A stretch of DNA of 64,000 bases from Parahoeflea halophila (GTDB lineage: Bacteria; Pseudomonadota; Alphaproteobacteria; Rhizobiales; Rhizobiaceae): the NCBI RefSeq assembly GCF_900220985.1, contig NZ_OCPC01000001.1, forward strand, positions 350,836-414,835, in the 5' to 3' direction. The notes below the pieces were generated by a model that saw only the letters and a program-made list of their open reading frames with translations, was not told the origin of the DNA and made no database searches. Made by a program: the position numbers and the translations under genes. How positions within the stretch are numbered: position 1 is the first letter of the stretch; each line of letters starts with the position of its first letter. This document shows positions 1-7,338 of this stretch, piece by piece.

Positions 1-1
1 G

Positions 2-98
2 CAGGCGGCGACGCGACGGGCGCGTAGCTCAGCGGGAGAGCACTGCCTTCACACGGCAGGGGTCACAGGTTCAATCCCTGTCGCGCCCACCATTTTCT
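2..98 (+). repeat. Left 97-bp direct repeat (candidate attL)
   Basis: Identical to 4497-4593 base for base. It covers 16 bases upstream of the tRNA, the whole 75-base tRNA gene and 6 bases after the CCA. Identity stops at both sides (base 1 is g against a at 4496; base 99 is a against t at 4594). Confidence 0.85.
18..92 (+). tRNA. tRNA-Val(CAC), left copy
   Basis: Cloverleaf with acceptor stem GGGCGCG/CGCGCCC, D arm GCTC/GAGC, anticodon stem CTGCC/GGCAG, loop TTCACAC giving anticodon CAC, T arm ACAGG/CCTGT and an encoded CCA after discriminator A. It reads GTG valine codons. It is identical to the copy at 4513-4587 and its promoter lies outside the window. The integrase gene starts about 100 bases downstream, as expected if this gene is the integration target. 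Confidence 0.95.
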
Positions 99-159
99 AG
101 CTTTGTTTTCAAAGGCCTAAGCAGAGAGAGTTCAGACGACACGCTTCAGTTTTTCGGTC

Positions 160-181
160 TGTCACACTGGTGTCACAGTGA
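160..181 (+). repeat. 22-bp repeat, two tandem 11-mers, left copy
   Basis: Two adjacent 11-base units, TGTCACACTGG and TGTCACAGTGA, overlapping the region just before the integrase start. The same 22 bases recur at 4233-4254 near the other end of the element. Tandem short direct repeats near both ends are typical of arm-type sites of tyrosine integrases. The 11-base TGTCA period also resembles a Pho box, which is the weaker reading here. Confidence 0.6.
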
Positions 182-192
182 CGGAGACGAAG

Positions 193-1185
193 ATGGCGTC
201 GATACGCAAACACGGTACTGGATGGCAAGCGCAGGTTCGCAAACTAGGACATGCAGCCGTCGTCAAAACCTTCCGCAAGAAAACCGATGCCGAGGCCTGG
301 GCAAGGCAGACAGAGATTGCCATAGAACGGGGAGAGTACGCTGCACCAAAGCAGACGCACACTTCACCACCCCTGTCTGACCTGCTTTTTCGCTACCTTG
401 AACAATGCACAGCCACCAAGCGGGGCGCTGTTTCGGAGACCTACAGGATCAAGACGATGCTGAAGCATCCGATGGCCCGCCTCCCCGTCAGCCGATTGAA
501 GGCCTCGGCAATCGCGGCATATCGTGATGAACGGCTCAAGATCGTAACCCCTTCTAGCGTCCGTCGAGAACTGGTAATCCTTCGACACTGCCTGGAGGTT
601 GCTAGGCGGGAGTGGGGAGTGCCACTCAGCGACAACCCAGTGCGTCAGATCCAGATGCCGAGTGAGAGCAACGCGCGTGAGCGCAGAGTTTCCAGAAATG
701 AGATCGCGGCTCTCATCAAAGGGCTGAGCCGGACACGCAATGAATGGGTAGCACCCGTGGTCTGGTTTGCACTTGCGACGGGCATGAGGCGCGGTGAGAT
801 CCTCGGGCTTGCATGGGATAACGTGGACCTTGATGCTCGGACAGCAAAGATCCTCCGAACAAAGAATGGTCACGCTCGCACAATCCCTCTGTCCGAAGAC
901 GCAATCAAGGTCCTGGTGAAGCTGCCCAGGGAAGGAGACCAGGTCTTCCCCATATCGGAGAACGCGTTTCGGCTGAGCTGGGAGCGTCTGAAACGACGGG
1001 CTGGTCTTATTGATCTCCGCTTCCATGACTTACGGCATGAGGCTGTCAGTCGCTTCTTTGAACTCGGCCTCAACGTCCCGGAAGTGGCATTGATAAGCGG
1101 ACACCGGGATGTGCGAATGCTCTTCCGCTACACACATCCCAAGGCCCACGAGCTTGCCCGAAAAATGAAAGCCAAGCAGGATTGA
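193..1185 (+). CDS. Tyrosine-type site-specific integrase
   Basis: A 330-residue phage/island integrase that would integrate and excise the element at the tRNA-Val gene. The N-terminal arm-binding/SAM-like region covers about residues 1-165 and the catalytic domain about 170-320. All catalytic residues are visible: Arg199 in TGMRRGE, His278 and Arg281 in HDLRH, His304 in SGH and the nucleophile Tyr313 in RYTH. The ATG at 193 is preferred because GGAG lies seven bases upstream and the protein then begins MASIRKHG as many integrases do; an in-frame GTG at 178 would add five residues. It reads away from the left tRNA. It looks intact and functional. Confidence 0.92.
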   Translation: MASIRKHGTGWQAQVRKLGHAAVVKTFRKKTDAEAWARQTEIAIERGEYAAPKQTHTSPPLSDLLFRYLEQCTATKRGAVSETYRIKTMLKHPMARLPVSRLKASAIAAYRDERLKIVTPSSVRRELVILRHCLEVARREWGVPLSDNPVRQIQMPSESNARERRVSRNEIAALIKGLSRTRNEWVAPVVWFALATGMRRGEILGLAWDNVDLDARTAKILRTKNGHARTIPLSEDAIKVLVKLPREGDQVFPISENAFRLSWERLKRRAGLIDLRFHDLRHEAVSRFFELGLNVPEVALISGHRDVRMLFRYTHPKAHELARKMKAKQD

Positions 1186-1247
1186 ACATGCGCCTCGTTC
1201 ATGAGGGGGCAACAACACCCTCTCAATGCTGGGAGAAGGCCCTAGGT

Positions 1248-2342
1248 TTATTGCGTCAATCGCGAGACGACTTTGGACGCTTGCTGACCAATGTTCTTGA
1301 AAGCCGCTATCAACTCTGCACTGTCTTTTGCATCAAAGAAGTGCGCTCCCGAGGAGGCGCAGTATGACAGCAACTGCTTGCCTCGATCGGGAGCCGCGAA
1401 CGCAACACTGTAGACCTTTACGCCATCTTTCTTGGCCTTGTCACACAGGATCTTCGTCGAGGTGTCAGCAGACACGTAGTTGTTGTCTCCATCGGTCATC
1501 AGCACGATGTATTTGGTAGGTGTCTGGCCGGTCTCCTTCAGATGCTCTTTGTCTTCCTTATCGTAGGTGACTTTCTCATGTGCCCATTTGAAAGCGTCCG
1601 TGGAGTCAGTTCCGCCCTTAGCTTCAAGTTTTCCTACGAACTTACCGGCATAATCAGTGCCCCACTTCAAGCCCTGCTTCTTATCGATCTTGGTATCGTA
1701 GCTGACACCACCTATGCGGACATACTTCTCCTCAGGGTCAGCCAACTTTAACTCTGTGAGAAGACCAATCACTGCCGTCTTGAGGACATTCATCTTCACC
1801 TGGCCACCCAGATCCCATCCCATCGACCCGGACTTATCAAGCACCAGCATCAAGGAGACGGAACCTTTCGTGGTACCGGAGGCGCTTTCCGACGTACCGG
1901 CCACCTTGACCGTCGTTTTTTCGTGGCCCAGGAAACGAGCCATCGGGGTGGCGGCTTGGCTACCCTCAAGCACGATCGACACCTTCCAGGCGGTGCTGCT
2001 GCCATTGATGGTGGGAATGATCGATACGGTGGGCTTAACGGCCATCGCCTGGTAGGAGTTCATTGCCTCTTGAAGTTGCCCGTTCAGAAACTTCTCTGCG
2101 AACGACTTGGCATCCAGGAGCGACAAGCCCTTGTCGTTGGCAAGGCGTGTTGAGGTGGCTAAGGCTGCGCTATCGACGGCGTTCTGCATCTGGGTCTTCA
2201 TCGAGATTGCGTTCGTAGTGTCAACCGCGAGACTACCTGCCATAAACAGCAGCGGGATCGTGAGGGCCGCTGCGATCGCGAAATTCCCGCCCCTGTCCTC
2301 AACCAAAGAAGAAGCAGTAAAAAGCGCCTTGGGCTTCATCAT
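1248..2342 (-). CDS. TadE/TadG-like protein with von Willebrand factor A domain
   Basis: A 364-residue protein with one hydrophobic segment near residues 20-42 of the TadE/TadG type (GNFAIAAALTIPLLF), a linker, and a C-terminal vWA domain from about residue 160. The metal-ion-dependent adhesion site is complete: D169-x-S171-x-S173 in DKSGSM, Thr245, and Asp284 in MTDGDN. TadG-related proteins are membrane-anchored minor pilins or surface adhesion factors of Flp/Tad systems, so an extracytoplasmic binding role is likely. No other tad gene is near, so it is stand-alone cargo of the element, convergent with the integrase. Two adjacent ATG codons could start it; GGAG lies about nine bases before the first. 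Confidence 0.8.
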   Translation of the reverse strand: MMKPKALFTASSLVEDRGGNFAIAAALTIPLLFMAGSLAVDTTNAISMKTQMQNAVDSAALATSTRLANDKGLSLLDAKSFAEKFLNGQLQEAMNSYQAMAVKPTVSIIPTINGSSTAWKVSIVLEGSQAATPMARFLGHEKTTVKVAGTSESASGTTKGSVSLMLVLDKSGSMGWDLGGQVKMNVLKTAVIGLLTELKLADPEEKYVRIGGVSYDTKIDKKQGLKWGTDYAGKFVGKLEAKGGTDSTDAFKWAHEKVTYDKEDKEHLKETGQTPTKYIVLMTDGDNNYVSADTSTKILCDKAKKDGVKVYSVAFAAPDRGKQLLSYCASSGAHFFDAKDSAELIAAFKNIGQQASKVVSRLTQ

Positions 2343-2643
2343 GAACGTAACTCCATTCGTGTGCCGCTGTTGCAGTCCACCATAGACGTTGCTTATGAAA
2401 AGATTGCCAAGACAGATGATTAAGGATGCTTTGGCATGTACGGTGGCATTCTACCTATCGTCGCCATTACGACCATCGCATGCGTCCCACTGGACGACAT
2501 CGAGTGCAGCTGATGGCGAGCAGCACGTTCGAGACCGATACGAACTCGACAGACCGATGGTGGAAGTTGACCCGCCAGGCGGCGCGGTTCATGTGGGTTG
2601 GCCCGACAGCCACCGATGTGAAACTCAGGCTGACAACAGAAGG
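2343..2643. other. Spacer between vWA gene and small hypothetical gene
   Basis: Open frames exist on both strands, but none has a recognisable product, a good ribosome binding site or family-like composition. The promoter of the leftward vWA gene must lie in its left part. I see no clear repeat or hairpin. Confidence 0.4.
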
Positions 2644-2904
2644 TCAGAGGAACTCCTTGGCGACGGTATCCAGGAGTGCGACCATCGTCTTGTTGTGCGA
2701 GTTCCACCACTCCACATCACATATCTCGTCTGTATCACTACATGGTCGCCCGACAGCCAGATCGGCATTCGCGATACAGTGCTGCGCGACGAGAGGGTCG
2801 TTCAGCAACATCTCGATCACATGCTCGACAACCAGGCCTTCTATAAACAACACCATATCGAGTTCCCAACGGACCCTGCATACCACACCATTTACGCGGA
2901 GCAT
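2644..2904 (-). CDS. Small hypothetical protein
   Basis: An 86-residue open frame inside the element. The C-terminal part (DVEWWNSHNKTMVALLDT, about residues 60-77) has the mixed composition of a real folded protein, unlike overlapping frames on the other strand, and that is the only support. No ribosome binding site precedes the ATG at 2904; an internal ATG at 2856 is an alternative start. No family is recognised and no function is proposed. It could be a decayed remnant or a chance frame. Confidence 0.3.
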   Translation of the reverse strand: MLRVNGVVCRVRWELDMVLFIEGLVVEHVIEMLLNDPLVAQHCIANADLAVGRPCSDTDEICDVEWWNSHNKTMVALLDTVAKEFL

Positions 2905-3245
2905 GGTTTGATTTGGATCAAGCCCCCGTCAAGTCTACCTTGTCCAGAGCTAGATGGTGTCGATTAGGAGCCTTGAGAGAGCGGCATGAACCATCTGAAA
3001 GGCACAGGACGGAAACCGTAGAGGGTGTCACGCCCTCATGCCGGACACTGGACTGCACTCGAACCAGCCCCCAATGATATGCAGCCTCCATTACCGCCGG
3101 GAGATGAGGTGGTCTGGACGGGCACCAGACTGTCTAACGCGGTTACGAGGGATCGCTTCTCGGCACGACACGACAACCACGTCCTCCATCAGGTCCCACG
3201 CTTTGCATTGGCGAAGTTGAGGGAGCATATCTTCAGACGAGACGT
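2905..3245. other. Element DNA with no supported gene
   Basis: Frames present here are short, overlap each other on opposite strands and resemble no protein family. I see no tRNA, hairpin with U-tract or repeat. Probably promoter DNA or decayed sequence. Confidence 0.4.
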
Positions 3246-3866
3246 TCAGCTCGACGCGAGATGCGCGACTGTCCTTTGGAATGCGAGTTCTGCGGAACCA
3301 GCATCATACTCCTCAGGCCGGTCGGTCTCAGCGAACCAGTGGCTGGTCTCAGGATAGTCGAACGACTGGTATGCGCATCCTGCGCTGGAGATAGCACGTT
3401 CCATGTTTCTCCGGACGGTCTTGCTGACCCAAGGATCGTTCTCCGCAAAGTGTGCCAGGAACGAAGCCTTGCTGTGGGCATAACTCCCAGCACGTGCGGC
3501 ATAGTAGAGAACGGTCGATCGGACCGGCAGATCGGGTTGCTGTGACAACCAAACAGCCCAATGCCCACCCATCGAGAAGCCGACCAAATCCACTGTTCGG
3601 ACCCAACTATCACCAACTGAGAGCAGGTCCTCAATGTTGGAGATCAGGTACCTGTACATTGGTTCCTTGCGCGGCATTCGGCGGAGGCGTTTCGCGTCTT
3701 CAACCCCAGATGCTGTCTTGCCAGCAAACAGATCGCTTAGGCCAACAGTATAGCCCTCACCAGACAGGCGCTCACCGTAGTCACGGAAAGACCGGGTTAA
3801 GCCCCACCACGAATGAATGAGTAGGACCCGCCTGGTCGGTGATTTGGTGTTGCCCAGAACTTCCAT
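3246..3866 (-). CDS. Dienelactone-hydrolase-like alpha/beta hydrolase
   Basis: A 206-residue single-domain alpha/beta hydrolase of the dienelactone hydrolase type. It opens with the LLIHSWWGL strand and oxyanion loop. The nucleophile elbow is GFSMGG (Ser about 98), followed by Asp about 144 in AENDPW and His about 176 in TSHWF, so a complete Ser-Asp-His triad is present. Classical dienelactone hydrolases use Cys at the nucleophile position; Ser suggests a general esterase or related hydrolase. The substrate cannot be told. It is cargo of the tRNA-flanked element. The ATG at 3866 is used; a GTG two codons earlier is possible, and neither has a strong ribosome binding site. Confidence 0.78.
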   Translation of the reverse strand: MEVLGNTKSPTRRVLLIHSWWGLTRSFRDYGERLSGEGYTVGLSDLFAGKTASGVEDAKRLRRMPRKEPMYRYLISNIEDLLSVGDSWVRTVDLVGFSMGGHWAVWLSQQPDLPVRSTVLYYAARAGSYAHSKASFLAHFAENDPWVSKTVRRNMERAISSAGCAYQSFDYPETSHWFAETDRPEEYDAGSAELAFQRTVAHLASS

Positions 3867-4443
3867 CGCCACTTCATCGGTTAACGCTCACACAAGACAA
3901 AGAGGCTCCACCACATAGGACCTTGTCCACGACGCATCCACATTCAGGAGTAACATACGAAAGCACCCTGCCTTCAAGGAGCAGATTGCATCGATGAGCA
4001 TAAGGGAGGAGCGGCAAGGGAGGTTGGGAGGCTTCCGGTTGATGTCCTTCCCTGCCCTGTTTCCCAACCACCAAGCCGGTGAATTTTGATCCGTCTATTC
4101 GCAATGGCCCCTCGGACGTAACCAGCGTCCGGGGTTCCCCCTCCCCCACCCTGAACTCGATAAAGGGACCCTGGGGGTAGCATTCCCTCAGACATCGGAT
4201 GCCGGGCAAAGAACACACCCACACGTCGGCTTTGTCACACTGGTGTCACAGTGAAGCACTTGTCGGACGCACAAATGGGGTCCCGAACTGCACACAAGAT
4301 TTGCCCTTGTCGGCGTCACATCTGGTTGCCACATGGTGCCTCTTTGGGTATCGTCAGCGGTGTGATTGATCGAAAAGGAAGTGTCCGAAAAACTCTTTAA
4401 GTGGTTGTATTGAAACGCTGAACGACACCCGCGGATCTGCCGC
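3867..4443. other. Right end of the element, non-coding
   Basis: About 580 bases with no supportable gene on either strand. It contains the second copy of the 22-bp repeat (4233-4254) and the promoter of the hydrolase gene. The final part runs into the tRNA promoter at 4444. Confidence 0.5.
4233..4254 (+). repeat. 22-bp repeat, two tandem 11-mers, right copy
   Basis: Exact second copy of the 22 bases at 160-181, in the same orientation, about 260 bases before the right tRNA gene. Candidate integrase arm-type site at the distal end of the element. Confidence 0.6.
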
Positions 4444-4472
4444 TTGACGCCTGCCCCGCGGAGCGCTTATAC
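4444..4472 (+). promoter_or_regulatory. Sigma-70 promoter of the right tRNA-Val gene
   Basis: TTGACG (4444-4449), a 17-base spacer and TTATAC (4467-4472) form a near-consensus housekeeping promoter. Transcription would begin around 4479, about 35 bases before the mature tRNA. The 97-bp repeat starts downstream of this promoter, so the two tRNA copies need not share a promoter. Confidence 0.75.
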
Positions 4473-4496
4473 CGCCGCAGACCGTTCGGACCGCCA

Positions 4497-4593
4497 CAGG
4501 CGGCGACGCGACGGGCGCGTAGCTCAGCGGGAGAGCACTGCCTTCACACGGCAGGGGTCACAGGTTCAATCCCTGTCGCGCCCACCATTTTCT
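4497..4593 (+). repeat. Right 97-bp direct repeat (candidate attR)
   Basis: Identical to 2-98. It contains the complete second tRNA-Val gene, part of its leader and six bases of its 3' flank. Confidence 0.85.
4513..4587 (+). tRNA. tRNA-Val(CAC), right copy
   Basis: Identical in all 75 bases to the gene at 18-92, with anticodon CAC and an encoded CCA end. Unlike the left copy, its promoter is visible (TTGACG-17-TTATAC at 4444-4472), so it should be expressed. Confidence 0.95.
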
Positions 4594-4917
4594 TTTCTGT
4601 TTCGATTGTGTTTTCGGTATCGGATGTTGGCGGTGTCATGGCGGCGCGTTCGCCCGGTCCAGGGCAGCACGTTTTCCGCATCTTCCGGTCATCGAATGCA
4701 GCGTCAAAGACCTTTTAAATCGCGCCGCCAGTTCCCACTTGTGTGACAACCCCGAGTGACTTGATCAGGCGCAATCAGAGCGTTCGCCGGAAATGCGAGG
4801 GTCTGTCGATCGCTGCTGGTGGTCCTGATGGGCCGCAGCCCGGCGCTTGCGGCCTGCATCACGACCAGGGTCAAGGAATGTCATCACGGATTGCCGTTCA
4901 TGAATGGAGCGAACCGC

Positions 4918-5877
4918 ATGAAAAATCCTTACGAGGTTCTCGGCCTCAAGAACAAGGCGAGCGATCAGGAGATCAAGCTCGCCTTCAAGAAACTTGCCAA
5001 GAAGTATCATCCTGACCTGCATCCGGACGACAAGCAGGCCGAGGCCAGGTTCAAGGACATTTCGGCCGCGCACGAGTTTCTCAGGGACAAGGACAGGCGG
5101 CGGCGTTTTGACGCCGGTGAGATCGACGCGTCCGGGGCTGAAAGACACCAGCAGCAATATTACCGCGACTTTGCAGGCGCCTCGCAGTCCGGATTCCATG
5201 GCGGCGGAAGCGGATTTGCCGGCGACGAGGACCTCGAAGATTTCCTCGCGCGCGCCTTTGGTGGCATGGGGTCAGGAATGGGGTCCGGCATGGGCGGAAT
5301 GGGTGGCCGGCGCAGCAGTGGCCGGGCCGGCATGAAGGCGCCCGGGCAGGACGTCAACTACACGCTGCGTGTTTCCTTCCTCGACGCGGCCCGGGGTGGC
5401 GTCAACACGCTGCAGCTGCCCGATGGCAAGACGCTCAAGGTCACGATCCCCGAAGGCGCCGAGGACCGCCAGACCTTGCGGCTGAAGGGCCAGGGCATGC
5501 CCGGTTTCGGCGGCGGCCCGGCGGGTGACGCCTATATCGAACTGCACGTCCAGCCGCATGCGCATTTTGTCCGCAAGGACGACAACATCCACCTCGAGGT
5601 CCCGGTCACCCTGAAGGAGGCGGCGTTGGGCGCAAGGATCGAAGTGCCGACCCTGACCGGCCCTGTCAGCCTGGCGGTGCCCAAGGGGGCCAACACCGGC
5701 ACCAAGCTGCGGCTCAAGGACCGCGGCATACGCAACCGCAAGACCGGGCAGAAAGGCCACCTCTACGTGACCTTGAAAGTAATGCTGCCCGAAGCTGACG
5801 AACCAGAGCTGGCGGCCTTCCTGGAAGGCTGGAAGCCCCGCCATGAGCAAAATCCTCGCAAGGAGATGCTGTCATGA
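4918..5877 (+). CDS. cbpA: J-domain co-chaperone, CbpA-type (DnaJ class B)
   Basis: A 319-residue cytoplasmic co-chaperone that stimulates DnaK ATPase and binds unfolded clients. The J domain is residues 1-68 with His31-Pro-Asp33, followed by a Gly/Met-rich linker (GGMGSGMGSGMGGMGG, about residues 117-135) and two beta-sandwich client-binding domains to the end. The cysteine-rich zinc finger of DnaJ is absent, which places it with CbpA/DnaJ class B. The start at 4918 is chosen because the J domain begins there and GGAG lies eight bases upstream; the frame is open further 5'. It overlaps cbpM by four bases, matching the usual cbpA-cbpM operon. Confidence 0.93.
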   Translation: MKNPYEVLGLKNKASDQEIKLAFKKLAKKYHPDLHPDDKQAEARFKDISAAHEFLRDKDRRRRFDAGEIDASGAERHQQQYYRDFAGASQSGFHGGGSGFAGDEDLEDFLARAFGGMGSGMGSGMGGMGGRRSSGRAGMKAPGQDVNYTLRVSFLDAARGGVNTLQLPDGKTLKVTIPEGAEDRQTLRLKGQGMPGFGGGPAGDAYIELHVQPHAHFVRKDDNIHLEVPVTLKEAALGARIEVPTLTGPVSLAVPKGANTGTKLRLKDRGIRNRKTGQKGHLYVTLKVMLPEADEPELAAFLEGWKPRHEQNPRKEMLS

Positions 5878-6212
5878 AAAACCTGGAGGAAATATTCACC
5901 CTGCTGCCCGGGTTGCGGCGCGACGATCTCGAGCGCTGGCTGCGCGACGCGCTCATCGAAGCCGCACACGACAATGGCGGCCCGGCATTCAGTGAAATCC
6001 AGTTTGCCCGCGTCCGGCTGATCTGCACCCTGCGCTACGACCTCGATGTGGAGGAGGAGACGCTGCCCGTCGTGCTCGATCTTCTCGATCAGTTGCACGA
6101 CACAAGGGAACGTCTGCACACGCTCAGCCAGGCAGTGCTGGCACAGGACGAAGAGGTCAGGGCCGCGGTTCTCGATCTTGTCACCGAAGCCAGGCGCCGG
6201 CGCGGGCGCTGA
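5874..6212 (+). CDS. cbpM: Chaperone modulator CbpM
   Basis: A 112-residue helical protein of the CbpM/MerR-like modulator family, which binds the J domain of CbpA and blocks its interaction with DnaK. It has an N-terminal helix-turn-helix-like region (EEIFTLLPGLRRDDLERWL) and a C-terminal helical hairpin rich in charged residues, as in the family. The ATG overlaps the cbpA stop (ATGA), with AAGGAG just upstream inside cbpA, so translation is probably coupled. Family assignment rests on size, context and the first 40 residues. Confidence 0.82.
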   Translation: MKNLEEIFTLLPGLRRDDLERWLRDALIEAAHDNGGPAFSEIQFARVRLICTLRYDLDVEEETLPVVLDLLDQLHDTRERLHTLSQAVLAQDEEVRAAVLDLVTEARRRRGR

Positions 6213-6617
6213 AGGGAGTCGACAAACCCGCCTGCCGCCCGGGCTGCCAGTTTGCGTGCGACGTCACTCGGTTGCCGGCAAGTCCTGCCGGCACCATCCC
6301 ACCCAGCGCCCGCAGCGCCGTTTCATCCCGGCCATGGACTGCCGAGAAAACCGGTTGTGAGCCGCAGCCCGTTGCGAAACGTGATGGCGCTTTTCACCAT
6401 TCCTTAAACCAATCTTGCTAGCTTGCAGCTGCGAGATTCCCTTTCGGGGAAGCATGATGCGTTCTCGCTCCGCCAGTCAGATCGGTTCAGATCCAGGCAT
6501 GTTGGAAGACCGGTTCCGACCGAGCGTTCATGTCATCGTCTGCCCGTCACCGGGCGCGTCGCATCGCTGCGCAGGTCGACCTCAACATACTGATTGTTAT
6601 CGCGTAAGGAGTTCGTC
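6213..6617. other. Intergenic region before the coiled-coil membrane protein
   Basis: About 400 bases with no supported gene. It should hold the promoter of the next gene; an AT-rich stretch near 6398-6425 (CCTTAAACCAATCTTGC) is the most promoter-like part. No terminator with a U-tract follows cbpM. Confidence 0.4.
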
Positions 6618-7172
6618 GTGGCTGCCCAGAAATCAGACAAAAGCAAGGCCCAGAGCAAAAAAGGCAGCATCATGGGCGTGCTGTCGAAACTCTTCGGCGT
6701 CGGCGCCATCACACTCGGCGCCGTGTTCTTTGCTGCCATGTTCGACGTCGGCCATGCCGGCCTGATCCACACCCTTGCAGGCTCTGCCATTGTGCTTGTG
6801 CCGTTGTTTGCGCTGTTTGCTGTCGGCGCCCTGCTGCTGTCGCCGAAATCCGGCGCGGATCTGGAAGAAATGGCAGCCCAGGTGGCAGCACTCACCGAAT
6901 CCAAGTCCAAGATGACGTCGCAGATCCTCACCTTGCAGAACCAGATGGACGCAATGAGCGGTCAGGACGTCGAAACCCTGAAAGCCAAGAACAAGGAACT
7001 TCAGGAGCAGCTTGACGCCATTCACCAGGCCGAGCGCGAGAAGATCGACGGTGAATTCGACACACTGCGTCAGCGCAATGAAGAACTGGAAGCGCAGATC
7101 AAACAATGGGCGCTCGACACGGTCTCCAAGGCCGTTGCCGGCGAAAAGCCAGCCGCTGCAAAGGCCGCCTGA
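6618..7172 (+). CDS. Membrane protein with C-terminal coiled coil, unknown function
   Basis: A 184-residue protein. After a Lys/Ser-rich cytoplasmic start there are two hydrophobic segments (about residues 22-42 and 48-70), then a long charged heptad-like helix from about residue 80 (EEMAAQVAALTES to LEAQIKQWA) predicted to form a coiled coil, ending in an Ala/Lys tail. GTG at 6618 is chosen as start because AAGGAG lies six bases upstream; a TTG at 6594 has no such site. I do not recognise the family. The layout suggests a membrane-anchored scaffold or spacer. It stands alone and is followed by a strong hairpin. Confidence 0.7.
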   Translation: MAAQKSDKSKAQSKKGSIMGVLSKLFGVGAITLGAVFFAAMFDVGHAGLIHTLAGSAIVLVPLFALFAVGALLLSPKSGADLEEMAAQVAALTESKSKMTSQILTLQNQMDAMSGQDVETLKAKNKELQEQLDAIHQAEREKIDGEFDTLRQRNEELEAQIKQWALDTVSKAVAGEKPAAAKAA

Positions 7173-7229
7173 CCGGACCGCAAGCCGCGACCGGTGCAAG
7201 CTCAAGTTCCAAGGTGTGTTCAGCGCCTC

Positions 7230-7264
7230 CCGCCTCCGGACAGCCCTGCTGCCGGGGGCGGTTT
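7230..7264 (+). terminator. Rho-independent terminator-like hairpin
   Basis: CCGCCTCCGG at 7230-7239 pairs with CCGGGGGCGG at 7252-7261 with one G-U wobble, and the inner CAGC/GCTG extends the stem around a CCT loop. Only three T residues follow, so it is a strong hairpin with a weak U-tract. It lies between the coiled-coil gene and the convergent aldolase gene. Confidence 0.55.
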
Positions 7265-7338
7265 CATATCAATCGCTATCAATTCGCTCGGAACTGCCGC
7301 GCAGGGCCTGACGCAGCGCTCGAGAGCACCGGCGGACC

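Larger units (their letters stand above)
2..4593. mobile_element. Small integrative element bounded by duplicated tRNA-Val genes
   Basis: Two identical 97-bp direct repeats (2-98 and 4497-4593), each containing a complete tRNA-Val(CAC) gene, enclose about 4.4 kb that starts with a tyrosine recombinase reading away from the left tRNA. This is the usual layout of a tRNA-integrated island. Cargo is a TadG-like vWA protein, a dienelactone-hydrolase-like protein and at most one small hypothetical gene. No excisionase, replication, mobilisation or phage structural gene is visible. The interior is visibly less GC-rich and less densely coding than the DNA to its right. Ends are inferred from the repeats; the core crossover site cannot be fixed. 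Plain tandem duplication of the tRNA gene is the alternative. Confidence 0.65.

Noticed and set aside
160-181. Pho box before the integrase
   Set aside because: TGTCA repeats 11 bases apart fit the period, but the A/T-rich middle is absent and an identical copy sits at the other end of the element, which favours integrase arm sites.
2389-2967. 192-codon rightward frame in the element
   Set aside because: His/Pro/Arg-rich composition and no ribosome binding site; overlaps a more protein-like frame on the opposite strand.
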